Part shown: positions 36,101 to 46,900 of the stretch, piece after piece
Layout of the letters: each line of letters begins with the position of its first letter
Position numbering within the stretch: position 1 is the first letter of the stretch
Source: Oncomelania hupensis
Lineage: Eukaryota; Mollusca; Gastropoda; Littorinimorpha; Pomatiopsidae
Assembly (NCBI GenBank): GCA_036898135.1
Contig: CM072527.1
Location: 30,381,555 to 30,445,554, forward strand
Length of the DNA stretch: 64,000 nt
Direction: 5' to 3'
Notes under the pieces: model-generated
What the model was told of the DNA's origin: nothing
The model's database searches: none
What the model saw: only the letters and a program-made list of their open reading frames with translations
Position numbers and translations under genes: made by a program

Positions 36101-38103
36101 CATCACATTCCAAAAAATCAAATCATTACAACGTTGGTACACCATATGTTTCGAGTTATTCACTGAATTAAATGGTTCGTCTTCTCCAATCACATCGTTG
36201 ACAGAAACAGTGGCTGTGACGTCACAGTTTAAGGTATGGAGTAAATAGTGGAACCTGCCGCTCAACCACAGCTTGAGCCCACCGCCTTCGTTGCACCTGT
36301 TATCTTTCTCCATGCAAAATTGCTGCTAATGCAAGCAAATCGTCATCACTGTCAAAACTGGCAGCATTTTCAAAGAACAGGAAGATGTGAGCGACCCTAA
36401 CCTTTTGGTTCAAACGGGTCAGCATGATCGGGAACGTGTGGCAGTGCTAACCTTTTTACTGCCTGGCCAGGTCACACCCCAATGAAGCCTTATCTTATCC
36501 AGAAGGGCTACCAAACAGGCAGTGTGTGAGCCAAGGCTAATATTCATAAGCTCACTGTGAGAACCAAGGATAAAGACAGCTGGTGTTATAGTTGTTAAAA
36601 TGTTTATTTTCTCTTCACTTCAGCAACAAAGTATATTAAACTGTATACTGGTGTGTTTGGAAGTTAAAGGACTATTCACATGTGTCAGTATGAAACAATA
36701 AAATATTACAATTTACTAAAGGAACTATTGCAGAACATGAACATTCAGATAGCCATAAATGCAACTCAATTTTATCAACATTTTAAACAAAGAAAATACA
36801 TTTTTACAGCAGTGTATATATGTGACTTGTGAGTCAATTATAAAAAAAATCACTTCTCTTTCTATTACAAAAAAAAACAGCATTGAAAAATATTATGCCA
36901 ATAACTGAATAAGTTTAAGAAGCAGTGCTATATTCTCTGATTCCTGTATCGTATAATTCACTGTCTGCATGCGTTGTGCAGTGCATCTGTGACCTGCATA
37001 CGAGTTTATCCACAGAACTTGTCAAAGCATCTTTCTTTCTGCAAGAAATACACACTACACAGTCTAAAGCTATTTTTTCATTTAATCTTGCTGTAAGTGT
37101 AACAGCTGAGAATTCTACACTAGAGATCCTAAAATCGCATCAACGAAGATTAAATACTTCCAGCCAATTTGAACACGAATGTACACCTTAATTCTCACAA
37201 TTTCAGTCAATGTGTTACCTTAAATCTTAATACACTCATGCAACTTTCATCTTTTACCTTCAGTAGTTTATTTCGCCCAAAATTCAAGTTATGTCCTTTT
37301 CAGATGCAAACATATTATGTTGCAGGTAAAGGTAGCAACCTTTTGCAGCCAATGCTTGGTCACTCTGTTGTGTTACTGATGGACAACTTAGCAAGATCCG
37401 CAAAAGAGACATTATCATTCATAGGAACCTGAAATGTCAAGAACCAAACTGCATGACTCCTGCCTTGTTACTGAGTGAACAGGTTGCGTGGGTAAATGAA
37501 TTCGAATGACACATTATTAAGATTCAAGCATCAGCGCTGAATCGGCTATTGATAAATCGTATAATACCACTGTATTTTGAAGTGGCCATTCAAAATATCT
37601 TGCAAACATACACTGATACAGTTATTTCCCTATCTTTTTGACAGCCAATCAGAAGCAGAATAACACAAACTAACCACTAATAAAAAGGCAGGAAACTGGG
37701 CTTTCCAATAATATAAAACACGAGGTTATTTCATAAAGAATTCCTTGTGGTTGCCTTGAAGTATGATATTGGAACAACTCGTCCGTGAGTATTTGGCATA
37801 ATTTGGTACATGTATAATATTCTCTATCACCCGCGAGTATTTGTTAAGACAAGGGTTAAGAAACTGCTCTTCAATCTGCCTCAAAACTGGTGCGTGTGTA
37901 GACTTCTTAACAGAGAAAGGGCACAAACAGAAGAAATACAAACTTACCCTGTAATAGATTTCATCAATAACTTCATGGTAAGTCTTCAGTTCAAAGAGAT
38001 TGACCTTGAAGTACGGCGATGACTGAATGTTGGTCAACACCAGCATGTTGAGATTCATGGTTTTCTCATTTCCCCATGTAGTCATTGGATTATTGGGTGG
38101 CAT
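23599..38103 (-). CDS. PRPF38B: PRPF38B, pre-mRNA-splicing factor 38B (six coding exons)
   Basis: Six coding exons on the minus strand: 38103-37948, 34947-34879, 33506-33355, 26747-26687, 24849-24611, 24157-23599. They total 1236 nt, or 411 residues plus stop, and all boundaries are GT-AG with matching phases. Residues 1-165 or so form the PRP38 domain (TTWGNEKTMNLN, SSPYFKVNLFELKTYHEV, WEKGSRKTSGQTGMCGG, SPYIRGLGFMYIRYTQPPAD). After LEWYATLFPRIPVP comes an acidic EPEPEPE stretch and an RS/SR and KDKHSHKDKDKH tail. The family acts in the nucleus in spliceosome activation. It is shorter than the 546-residue human protein because the RS tail is reduced. The first coding ATG follows an apparent acceptor at 38112-38114. 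Intact. Confidence 0.93.
24221..24330. repeat. 22-bp minisatellite, five units, in PRPF38B intron
   Basis: Five tandem units of GGGCACTGGACATAAGCATTCT with few changes, 63 bp upstream of coding exon 6 in transcript order. Confidence 0.95.
24611..24849 (-). CDS. PRPF38B: PRPF38B coding exon 5
   Basis: 239 bp between acceptor TTTAG and donor GTGAGT. It encodes EIDVKAGGGHIMTIGAMLRQ, then WLVKLEWYATLFPRIPVPIE and the acidic linker ending EKRGG. This is the C-terminal half of the PRP38 domain. Confidence 0.95.
24850..26686 (-). other. PRPF38B intron between coding exons 4 and 5
   Basis: Donor GTAAGA at 26686-26681, acceptor at 24850-24851. AT-rich, with no transposon terminus or other exon recognised. 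Confidence 0.7.
26687..26747 (-). CDS. PRPF38B: PRPF38B coding exon 4
   Basis: A 61-bp exon, phase 2 to phase 0, encoding (R)YTQPPADLWAWYEDYLDDEE. The acceptor is GTGACAG and the donor GTAAGA. The conserved YTQPPxDLW motif marks the PRP38 domain. Confidence 0.95.
26748..27397 (-). other. PRPF38B intron 3-4, 3' end segment
   Basis: Contains an A-run near 26815-26830, a G-run at about 26905-26920, and at 27370-27397 a fragment that looks like the SINE-B 3' region (TTATACAATGCTGTTCCAGC). No gene. Confidence 0.5.
28186..29000 (-). mobile_element. TIR element, 815 bp, 7-bp TSD, inside the LINE
   Basis: Perfect 13-bp inverted repeats CATGGGTGCCACC. The direct repeat CAAAATG flanks both ends (28179-28185, 29001-29007). 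Removing it lets the LINE reading resume, allowing for one extra A, which supports the boundaries. It has a GC-rich palindromic block (28222-28280) like that of 18841-19207. On the minus strand near 28695-28600 a short coding scrap (MKNKWRWEWMSDKFDPDGDE) resembles the start of hAT-type transposases. Confidence 0.8.
29370..29946 (-). repeat. Retroposon family A, copy 2, complete (577 bp)
   Basis: Minus-oriented full copy. The 3' tail (TTACATTACAT on plus) is at the left, and the 5' end with the TATA box (rc of CTATTTATACTG near 29910) at the right. The direct repeat GGATGAGAC flanks it (29361-29369, 29947-29955). This copy is the reference for the family because it has no insertions. Confidence 0.85.
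30462..30512 (-). repeat. 5'-truncated family-A scrap with its own TSD
   Basis: It contains only the TTACATTACATTACATGG tail and TTGCTTTAGGTCCAGTGGAC. It is flanked by TGCATTCT (30454-30461, 30513-30520), so it is an independent, extremely 5'-truncated insertion. Confidence 0.65.
30600..31060 (-). pseudogene. Transposase C-terminal remnant (hAT-like)
   Basis: Minus-strand coding texture: FSVMGEVIDKSNTK near 31050, KTAVQYFKKIHTIKEHVSQR near 30930, then a stop, then SLGVTVKKLTTKRKTTEEIL near 30800 and a Ser/Thr-rich end KKMKKQSSVGSFFNPC near 30620. Several in-frame stops break it. It belongs to the element 30334-31295. The family was judged by general similarity to invertebrate hAT C-termini; this is not certain. 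Confidence 0.5.
31777..32230 (+). pseudogene. piggyBac-like remnant (TTAA left end and acidic N-terminus)
   Basis: TTAA (31777-31780) is followed by CCCTTTTCCCGTC, the usual piggyBac terminal pattern. About 260 bp further a short reading frame (MLAAIADSDDPDSVFE, stop, then DPSSDSDLDID; 32057-32175) has the acidic Ser/Asp N-terminus typical of piggyBac transposases. The catalytic region is absent and the right terminus was not found. Confidence 0.55.
32361..33013. mobile_element. TTAA-flanked piggyBac-like MITE, about 645 bp
   Basis: TTAA lies at both ends (32361-32364, 33010-33013). The ends share CTCTT and, slightly further in, CATGTTTGTGCCA-type inverted segments. It contains a perfect 22-bp palindrome (32949-32970) built on TCGACGATATATCGTCGA and a repeat of its half near the right end. 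No ORF. Confidence 0.6.
33014..33354 (-). other. Rest of PRPF38B intron 3-4 up to exon 3
   Basis: AT-rich, no feature recognised. The donor GTACGT is at 33354-33349. Confidence 0.6.
33355..33506 (-). CDS. PRPF38B: PRPF38B coding exon 3
   Basis: 152 bp. The acceptor is CCTAG, and the donor is CAG|GTACGT. It encodes VRGVGAGGIVSSAYCLLYKL, then FTLKLTKKQVIGLITHNDSP and YIRGLGFMYI(R). The highest conservation to the human protein is here. Confidence 0.96.
33507..34878 (-). other. PRPF38B intron between coding exons 2 and 3
   Basis: No transposon terminus or other exon recognised. Confidence 0.6.
34879..34947 (-). CDS. PRPF38B: PRPF38B coding exon 2
   Basis: 69 bp, exactly 23 codons, acceptor TTTGTAG and donor GTAAGT, encoding VSHLEPWEKGSRKTSGQTGM and then CGG. 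Confidence 0.96.
35010..35591. mobile_element. Probable hAT-like MITE, 582 bp, in PRPF38B intron
   Basis: The left end is CAGGGCTCCCCATTATG, and the right end read on the minus strand is CAGGGCTCCTCATTTGC. These are inverted repeats of hAT type. No matching target duplication is visible. A flanking GAGCYCTGTGTGTAAAA...AACATCCAA block of about 55 bp is duplicated at 35584-35678, which may have erased it. Confidence 0.5.
35592..37442. other. PRPF38B intron 1-2, AT-rich, little recognisable
   Basis: A short tandem duplication lies at 35584-35678. At about 36300-36365 (minus) an acidic coding-like scrap ending LHGER resembles the start of a transposon protein but is too short to assign. Nothing else. 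Confidence 0.45.
37443..37580 (+). repeat. LTR fragment homologous to the solo LTR at 15182-15820
   Basis: The block TGAGTGAACAGG(C/T)TGCGTGG(A/G)TAAA and flanking bases match the 3' part of the solo LTR, with many substitutions. No 5' part or TSD visible. Confidence 0.55.
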
Positions 38104-38111
38104 CTTGCCTC
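37948..38111 (-). CDS. PRPF38B: PRPF38B coding exon 1 (with 8 bp of 5' UTR)
   Basis: The acceptor is TTTTGATTCAG, the start ATG is at 38103-38101, and the donor is AGG|GTAAGT. It encodes MPPNNPMTTWGNEKTMNLNM and continues to EVIDEIYYR. The first ATG of the predicted mRNA falls here if the upstream exon (40459 onwards) is non-coding. The human protein has a longer N-terminus, so an additional coding exon upstream is the alternative. Confidence 0.88.
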
Positions 38112-40458
38112 CTGAATCAAAACAAATTTACAACGGCTGTTATGACTTATGTACCCCAAAATATGGAATTTCTAAGTTGGTGATCGAACCGACAGTTCTT
38201 TCTGCAAAACAGACCTCCAAAACAACATATCTGTTTATTAAGTAGAACTGTACATGCACGCAAGGAAAAAAACACAGTGACAGTGCACAGAAATATTCCG
38301 TTGCACATCGAATTCCTATAATTCTCTATTCGCTTTTGGTTTGCGATGGGTTGGGAACAGTCTCCCTTTATGCATGAAAGATAAGCTTTGAGTTTGATTG
38401 ACCAGTAATTCATTCAATGACCAATCATGGAGTCAGTTGTAATCTCGCGTGTGCTATACAAAACATGAAGTTACTCTGAAATGAGCATTTGGAATTGGAG
38501 CTAAGTGTTTGACATCTTCAAAATTTGAGTTGTTATCAGATACTGAGCACTGAGCCTTTGTTATCGCTTGTATTGCTACTCTGATATTTTAAAACACTAT
38601 TTTCTGTTTCAAGTGTAAAAAATAATATATTTTTTTTTGTACTAATACACCCCAAAAAATCAATATTAGTTTGGTTTATTATTTTTGTCATTTTGTAACT
38701 GCTTGGTTTATTTAACTAGAAGGTTAAGGAAGGTCCTATAAGGTCACTCATCATGTATTTCGAATGATTTGTCTTTGGGCACTCAAAATGTTGTGGGGCA
38801 CCCAAAAGTTTCAAGTAAGGCACTCAAAGGGCAACCTTGTAAAAAAAGTTAATTTCTAACCCTATTGTATCTGTTGTTACCTGTAACCTATCTGTCTTTG
38901 GGATTTGTTAAAGCACACTAGCACTATACGTAGGAAAGTGAATTGATCCATACTGCATACACAACAGTGTGGTGTACATACATGTTTATACCACATCTAT
39001 ACAATGTGGAACAATTCAAAATCAATATGGTGGATGATGTAAATGTATTGTTTTTGTAAACTACTGCAATACATCATACATAATAAATAAACTTGCATCA
39101 AACAGTTTAAAAAAAAGAATACACACACACTTGCACACAAACACACACATTCAGTTCACACTGATGTAACAGCCACATTGATTAATTTTAACATGTGTGT
39201 ATTTCAAGAAGCGGCTGTTTTCGAGGACAATGGGTCAATGCTGATTTCAGGTGTGGGTCATCCTGTATTCTTGAGCTCTGCTGCTCAAGACTTGGCTCCT
39301 AGTGCACAGAATGGACATCTAAAAAGACCTGGGACAATCTACACGTGCTTCAACATCAACTATCGCTGCAGCTTCTAATTGAATTAGAACTCATGACAAC
39401 AGTCAACATGATGTACAGAGCTGTACACTGAAGAACAAGACACTGCTAGAGCGAAGAGTGCCTCCGTGAAAAGCTCCAACAAATTAAAAGAAGAAAATTG
39501 GTGCTCTGCGACGTCGCAAGCGTCAGTAAAGACATGGACATGAGAGTTGGGGGGAGGGGTAATTGAGCTGGGCAGTTTGACCCGTCATTGTGTGTTAATG
39601 AACTGTTTTCATACTCCAGATTTGACGTGAAACACACAGAGATTACTGTGAAAGAAACAAAATAAAACTGCTTGTGAGTGATTTTATTTGATGAATTCAG
39701 TAACTGAATAAGAAGCCATTGGCATTTCAAATGCCAATTTCTCAAAAGTGCTATTTTTTAGTAGGCCTATGTGTGCGAAAGTGCCCCCTAGTAAAAAGTA
39801 GTGAGATTAAAATTGGCACGCAGATGAGTGCAATAGAACAATCAGAAAGCTAATAACTTTGAAAGTTTTTTTGTTCTGAATATTTATGACTTATAAAAAA
39901 AAAAAAATTCTGTCGCCGCTGCTACACTACAGTTCTACATTAATTAAATTAATTCTATTACTTCATAGAATCATACACTTTGCCCCAAAATATGACTATC
40001 CCAAGGATTACTTAGTCTTAGTAGTCCTTGGACTGTCCACATTTTTAGCACTCCTTACTCAACTGACCTTAGGGGCTTGCGCTTATATTTATAATAAAAT
40101 TGATATGGACATTGCAAGTTTGATTTTGTATAAACTGTGGAGCCCGGGGCAAACTTGTGAGTTGTGTATATTTTGCGCGTTATAAAATTAATAATTATGC
40201 ATTTATGATTTAATTTAGACAGCTGAAAAATATTACACAAATTGCCCTGGTGGTTCTCTTACACTGTGCCAAATTTCAAATCATTATCTCCATAACTTCC
40301 ATAAGGATAAGCATCATAATGAATGAGCGGATAAAATAGTTGAAATGCACAAAAATGTACTAAATTCCAGGGTTTCCCTAAACTTAAAGCAAAGAAAAAA
40401 ATATTCCAGATGTCTGGAATGCTACTTTTATATTATTAGAGATAAGCTGATTACGTAC
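38112..40458 (-). other. Probable first intron of PRPF38B
   Basis: It lies between the acceptor at 38112-38114 and a strong donor CAAG|GTACGT (40458-40453). It holds A/T-rich sequence with no recognised element. Confidence 0.4.
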
Positions 40459-40734
40459 CTTGGGTAATTGTTGACAAATCCGACAATAAATAAAATAAAT
40501 TGGAATCAACGAAAATTCAACGTTTTCTCAAAGAATTTGCAACCGGAAATAGTAGAACGCCACCTAGCCTACATGCAACTTTTGTTTTTATAGAATGCTA
40601 ATTTTTCGTCGTCTTTTTGTTTTTTTTGGGGGGTCGTCTTTTTTTAAATTTTATATTAGTACTATTTTCATGACCATTTGTATTACATTTATTCCTAGTT
40701 CTAACTGAATAATTTCACAGCCTATACCCAGCCT

Positions 40735-40767
<33 letters not shown>

Positions 40768-40955
40768 AATAGAGAAGGGACAGAACTGAGATAAACTTAA
40801 CGACGACAGCGTTCTTCCGGTATTGCAATCTGAACAAAAAAAACCCTTCCCCCCCCAAAAAAAAAAAGAAAAGAAAAGAAAAAAAGAATATAAATTATTA
40901 TCAATTTTTCTTAATGGTGTAAAAGTGTTGATAAAAACAGACGTTTATAGTGCAA
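40459..40955. promoter_or_regulatory. Head-to-head promoter region of PRPF38B (-) and WDR31 (+)
   Basis: About 500 bp separate a minus-strand splice donor (40458-40453, likely a non-coding first exon of PRPF38B ending at 40459) from the WDR31 ATG at 40956. CCGGAA-type ETS sites lie at 40543-40548 (plus) and 40815-40820 (minus), common in housekeeping bidirectional promoters. A (CTA)n tract lies at 40737-40767. No TATA box was chosen. Transcription starts were not determined. Confidence 0.45.
40737..40767. repeat. (CTA)n microsatellite
   Basis: About ten uninterrupted CTA units. Confidence 0.95.
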
Positions 40956-40999
40956 ATGGGAAAGCTTTTTAGCAAAAGGAAAACTCTGAAATACGACAG
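40956..40999 (+). CDS. WDR31: WDR31 exon 1 (start codon)
   Basis: ATG followed by 14 codons and a donor GACAG|GTAACT. The peptide MGKLFSKRKTLKYD closely resembles the human start and, with Gly2, Ser6 and basic residues, resembles MGKxxSK N-myristoylation sequences of neuronal calcium sensors. Confidence 0.75.
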
Positions 41000-43900
41000 G
41001 TAACTTTACTGGTTACTTTCTATTCGCTGATAATCTCTTAACAGATTTTACAGTTTACACATTATTTTCACAGCCATGTCCAAATCTACATTTGAGTCCA
41101 TGCATGCAACAAAATGTCGTAGGTAAGATATTTTTTCTTTTAAAAAAGACTTTTTTATATTCGTAAGCTTGGAACAAATTTGTGTATATAGAATTAGAAA
41201 AAAAAGTAAATTCTTTTTAGCCTGATGTTCTTATAGCTTATGAAATATGATTTACTAAATTAAAAAAAAACTAAAATTGATTGTGTAAAGACTAAAGGAG
41301 TGGGGCACTGAACCGTTATTTTGTAATAACAATATTTTGATTGAATTAGACCCGCCTTAGACCAAGCGGCCACAACCCTCGCTATTTTATTTTTAAAATA
41401 TTTTTTTCACAGACAGTTCTTAAATTTGAAATGGCATGATTGTGATGATATTCTGGGGAAGATACGTTTATCTTACTAGGGGGTAAGACTTATTGATAGA
41501 TGGGCGATGCGCTACCACTATCGATCGTTCTTTTACCAGAAGTCCTAAAGTGGTGTGAGAGACAGATCACGGTACTTTGGTCACATAAAATTTATATTTG
41601 TTCTCGGGAATTTTAGTATCATTTGGCTCAACTTGAGAACCGTTAATTACTAATCAAAAGACTAGATTATTATGTCTCGAGAGAAGAAAACTAATAACTA
41701 CACAACAATACAAATAGAATGACACCAGTCGTATGTATGTAATTTCACTTTTTATATATTCAACACAAACTTTAACATTTCGGCATTAATCGGTAAATTA
41801 ATAAGTAATATAGTTCCAAGTGCTGGGAAAATGTTTTAACAGGTTTCTTTCGTCATTTGCTACCTGCGGTTACGATTTTCACTGTTCGTAAGTTTCAAAG
41901 GTTCTAGTTTCTCGAGGGTATGACTCAGTTGTTGTGGGTCACTTAGCTAAGGTAAGTCGGGTCGCTCTTGAAGCTGTGGGGTTTGGACGTGGTCAGGTAG
42001 AATCGTGGTAGTTCTCCTTGGTTCCACGGGAGCGACGGTCAGGCGTTCGTCTCCACAAACGTGATCCCAGGTCCGACCTGGAAAAGTCGGAGCTCTGGCT
42101 ACAGTATTCTCGTTAGCTATAAGTGTGCGGTCTCCTCTGCAAAGTGTCCATAGCATCAGACACCTGCAGGGTTCCCATATGCACAATTCAATTCGAATCT
42201 TACGGCTAAAATACATTAATCCACATGCCTACTGTCTCAGAAACAATAATCTGTTTCTGTAACTATATCAAGAACATATTATTTATACATGGCAATCAAT
42301 ATACAATAAACATACACATATCAAAACTATTAGTGTTATCTTACTTGTAGACTCTGGGACTCGTGAAATCGTCTTTTACGTCTCTAGCACCCTCTTGATG
42401 AGATGGAGATAGACGAACACTGCAGTTTGTTCCTTTGGTCGACCCTCACAGCTCAACAGTTCTTTTGCGACTGACTAGCTGAGATTTGGTCCCCAAAGGT
42501 ATGCAAAAGTTCCCAATAGTCTTCTGACCAATCGTTTTTAGCTCTAGTTTTCGTTAATCTCGCATCTACAGAAATATGGTTCTAATTTGAATAGTTCCTC
42601 CCCTTCTCTCTTGTCACTGGACACGCATAATCACTTTTCAAGTGGAGTATCAGGGATAGAGTGAAGAACAGATGCAACAACGATAAGCGGTGCCTGTCCA
42701 GTACGGGTGACTTCATCTTGGTAACTTTTGGCTGGAGTGAGCTACTTAGGGTCTCATGGCGAAGACAACGCTATGGTTAGTTTTTGACTAAAGTATGCTA
42801 TTTAGAATTCTTGGTCGCCAAGCCTGTTGATGGTATCGGTAGCTATTGGCGGTGTGACTGTTTCAAGGAAGTTAATTTGCCATGTGTGGGCTGCTTGTTG
42901 GCTAACTGTTGTATTAACGTCCAGTTTCGTTCGATGGTATCTCTGTTTCGCTAAGCTAATTTCCTACATGTTTGTCGTCAATATTTATGTTGTTACATAG
43001 GCCCCCAAAAAACTATTCTTACACGTAGGTAAGAATTGGTACTGAAATGGTGGCGCAAATATGTACATGCATTATTTACATAGAGTACTGGGGAAGAGGT
43101 CACTGGGGTACAAAGCTGGGTGCATCCACCCGCAACTGTGAGGGGTTGGAAGCAAGGTTAGGTTTGTCTACAGTGGGCACGGGGTATCTGCTGAGGTAGT
43201 CAGCTCCGTGGTTACTCTTCCCGGGTATGTATTCTACATGAAATGAGTAGGGCTGTAGCAAGAGTGACCAACGCATGAGTCTGGCGTTGAGTTTCTGCGA
43301 TGACGCAAGGAAGGTTAAGGGTTGGTGATCGCACTGCACCTTGAAATGAGCGCCATACAAATACATCTGGAATTTCTGGATGGCCCAGACCAATGCCAAA
43401 CATTCTTTTTCTACTGTTGCGTAATTGTGTTCAGCTTTGTTTAATTTCCGGCTGGCATACGCGACTGGCAGGAGAAGTGTAGGGTCATTGGGGTCAGATT
43501 GTAGTAGGGTTGCTCCTAAACCTTGATTGCTCGCATCTGTGCGTAGCACGAATGGTTGGGTTGCATCGGGCAACTTCAAGATGGGTTGTGAGGTGAGTCT
43601 AGCTTTCAGGGTTTGGAACGCATCTTCGCACTCGGCATTCCATTCTACTTTCTCGGGCGCTTTCTTCTTGGTTAGATCAGACAATGGCGCGGCGATGGAA
43701 TTGAAGTTGGCAACGAATTTCTGGTAGTAACCACATAGACCTAGAAACGATTGCACATCTTTTTTGTTTATCGGACGCGGTGCCTTGTTCATTTTCGCGA
43801 TGTTCTTGTCTTCCGGAAGAAGACTGCCGTGTCTGAGTGTGTGACCGAGAAATTCTATCTCTTCGTATCCTAGCAGGCACTTTGTCGGTCGGGCTGTTAG

Positions 43901-46900
43901 TCCGGTTTCCCTAAGTCGCTGAAGAACGGTAGAGAGAAGTCTTAAATGGTCATCCCAGGTGTGGGTCGCGATTAAGATATCATCCATAAAGTGATGGAGT
44001 TCTTCTTCTTGAATGGGCGCGAGAAGTTGTTTCATCATGCGTGAGAAAATGCTTGGTGCGTTGTTCAGTCCAAACGGTAAGACATTGAACTCATAGTGGC
44101 CATCAGCTGTACTGAAGGCTAGATACGGTCTTAGGTGCTCTGGCACCGGTATCTGATAGTACCCTTTGCTTAGGTCTATTCGCGAGAAGTATTTTGCGTT
44201 ATGCAATTTCGCGAACAGTTGTGCTGTGTCTGGTAGCGGTTCGGCTTGGAATTCCGTCACGGCATTTAGTCTGCGGTAGTCAATGCATAAGCGATGTTCT
44301 CCGCTTGGTTTGCGTAATAGGACTATTCCAGCGCTGTATGGGGAGGTTGAGGGGGAAATTATTCCTGCCTCTAATAGGGTGGCTATCTCCTGCTTGACAG
44401 CGGTTTGTTTGGCAAGAGGGATAGGGTACGGTTTTACTCGGACAGGGGTAGTGTCAGTCAAGGTCATTGTCACTTCAACTAACGGTGTCTGTCCAGGTAT
44501 GTCCGTCAACACTGCTTGGTGTTGTGCAACTATCTCCATTATCTGTCTTTGTCTGTCTGTCGATGGTTTTGGGTTGATAGCTACGTCTCTGTAGGTCTCG
44601 CTACTTTTCAGCGGATACTCGATAGCTAAATCCTCTGTTGCTTCGACTTCTTCTGCTATAGACAAAGCCATTAAATGATCTGTGGATGTTGCGTCATCGC
44701 GGTCTAGGTACCGTTTGAGCAAGTTGATGTGGTACATTCTCTCTTTTCCCTTAACCTTGATCCGGTAGTTTGTTCGCGACACTTTTTGCGTGACTACGTA
44801 CGGGCCTTGCCATGCAATTTCTAGTTTGTTGGACCCGCTGGGGAGTAGGAGTAGGACTTTGTCTCCTTCAGCTAATTCTCGCTCTTTGGTGTTTTTGTTG
44901 TAGTGCCGAGCCTGTCGCGCGCGAGCTTGTTTGATGGCAGACGTTGCGAGTTGCCAGGTAGAGTGTAGGCGGCCACGTAATTCCGTTACGTATTGGGTAG
45001 CCGTCTTAACCTCTTCGTCTACCTGAGAATCTGTCCATCCTCGCTTCAGTGCTTCCAGTGGACCGGCTATCGGACGACCAAATAACAAGGTTGCCGGGGG
45101 AAATCCCGTAGACGCGTGTGGAACCTCACGATACGCGAACAGCGCGGCGGCTACGTAGGTATCCCAAGTCTCTGGCTTTTCGTTTACGAGTTTGCGCAGG
45201 ATGGAAATTAGCGTACCGTTAAACCGTTCGACTTGACCGTTACTCTGAGGGTGGTAGGGAGATGAACGAACGTGTTTCGTCTGAATGAGAGAGAATACTT
45301 CTTGCATCATCTTTCCCGTAAACTGCGATCCGTTATCTGTTAGGATTTGGTCGGGAAATCCAACTCTTGTGAACATAGTGACCAGCGCTTCTGCTACTCG
45401 TTTGGTATCGATAGTAGGAAGGGGTGTTGCTTCACACCACATGGTGCAAGTATCCACTAAGGTTAGGATATACCGATTGCGCTTTTTTGTGAGCGGCAGT
45501 GGGCCTACGAGGTCTACTGCTACTCTGTGGAATGGGGTACCGGTGACGGGCATTTCGCCTAGCGTTACTGGGACGGTCCATCTCTTTGATGCTACCTTCT
45601 GGCACTGGGGACAGGAGCGGACAAAGCGCGTAATGTCTCCTGTTATTCCCGGCCAATGATAGTGAGCGGTAATTCTCTGAATTGTTGCACTCACGCCCAT
45701 GTGCCCGCTAAATGCAATGGCGTGTCCTACCTCTAGTACCTGTGGTCTATTTTTGGCAGGGACAACTAATTGAGAGTGGTCGTGGTCTGTTTGTCTGTAC
45801 AGTAGTCCGTTTTTCTCAAAGAACTCTCCTTTCTTAGGTGGGTTATGCGCCTGAGGGAGTTTTTTGTAGCATTTGGCTAAGGTGGGGTCAGCTAGTTGAT
45901 CTGCCCTCATCTCGGCTGGTGCCGGATTAGCAGGGAGATTATCTGCAGCGTCCTGTCTGGTCTGTGCTCTAGTTTGGACCGATGCAAGCACTTGAGGCGC
46001 AATCGGAGTCCCTAAATACACATATTTGCACCCTAGTATGATGTCATACAAAGGTGCATCCATTACTGCCGCTTTTACTTTCCCAGACACATATCGGGAG
46101 TCTACATGGACTATCGCGATTGGTAAGGTGGAGGCGGGTATGGATCGATCAGGGCCTTGCAAAGTGACGGTCTCGTCGGTGATGTCCTCAGCCGCTACAA
46201 GAGTTCGACTGACGATTGCATCGTACGATAACCCGGTGTCGTATAGACATGACGCGGTTTTTCCGTTCACTTCAACTGTTTCACTGACTGGGGGTCGGGA
46301 CTTATCTGAAGTCTCCAGTTCAACGGTACTTGTTTGACTTACAGCCACTGTGTGCGTTTGATTCGCTGTTCTACGGCAATCAACGGTGTTATGGTTAGTT
46401 CTTTTGCAGTTAGAACAATATTTCCGGGGGTTTTGACCTTGACCGGGCGGTTTTACCGAGTTTTGGGTTTTCTTGTTATCCGAATTCTGCTGATTCTGAT
46501 TAGACTGCTGTGCTTGTTGTGGGTGGAGTTTCTGGTTGTTTCCATCTCTGCTGGGTTTATCTGTTACCTTGCGTTTAGCTTCGTTTTCATGCGCGGTGGT
46601 GTAACGGTCCGCTAGTTTGATTAGATCAGCTAAGTTCTCGGCACCTTGTTCCGCGGTGAACATCCTAGTTTCTGGCGTCATTGCATCGCGTAACTGTTCG
46701 CTAAGGATTAGTTCAGCAAGATCTGCGAATGATTCTTCTAGGTTGGATAAGGCTAACCATTTACGCAAGTAGGTTTCCAATCTGTCTACAAACTGACTGT
46801 GGCTTTCACCTTTCTCTTTCCGCGAGTTGCGCAATTTCTTACGGTAGGTTTCGGCGGTCAACTCGAACCATATCAAAAGTGCTTTCTTTAGAGCTGGGTA

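Noticed and set aside
41947..42216. 89-codon ORF present in both LTRs of the first Gypsy element
   Set aside because: Its duplication is explained by the LTRs; no motif was recognised and it lacks a matching ORF in the second element.
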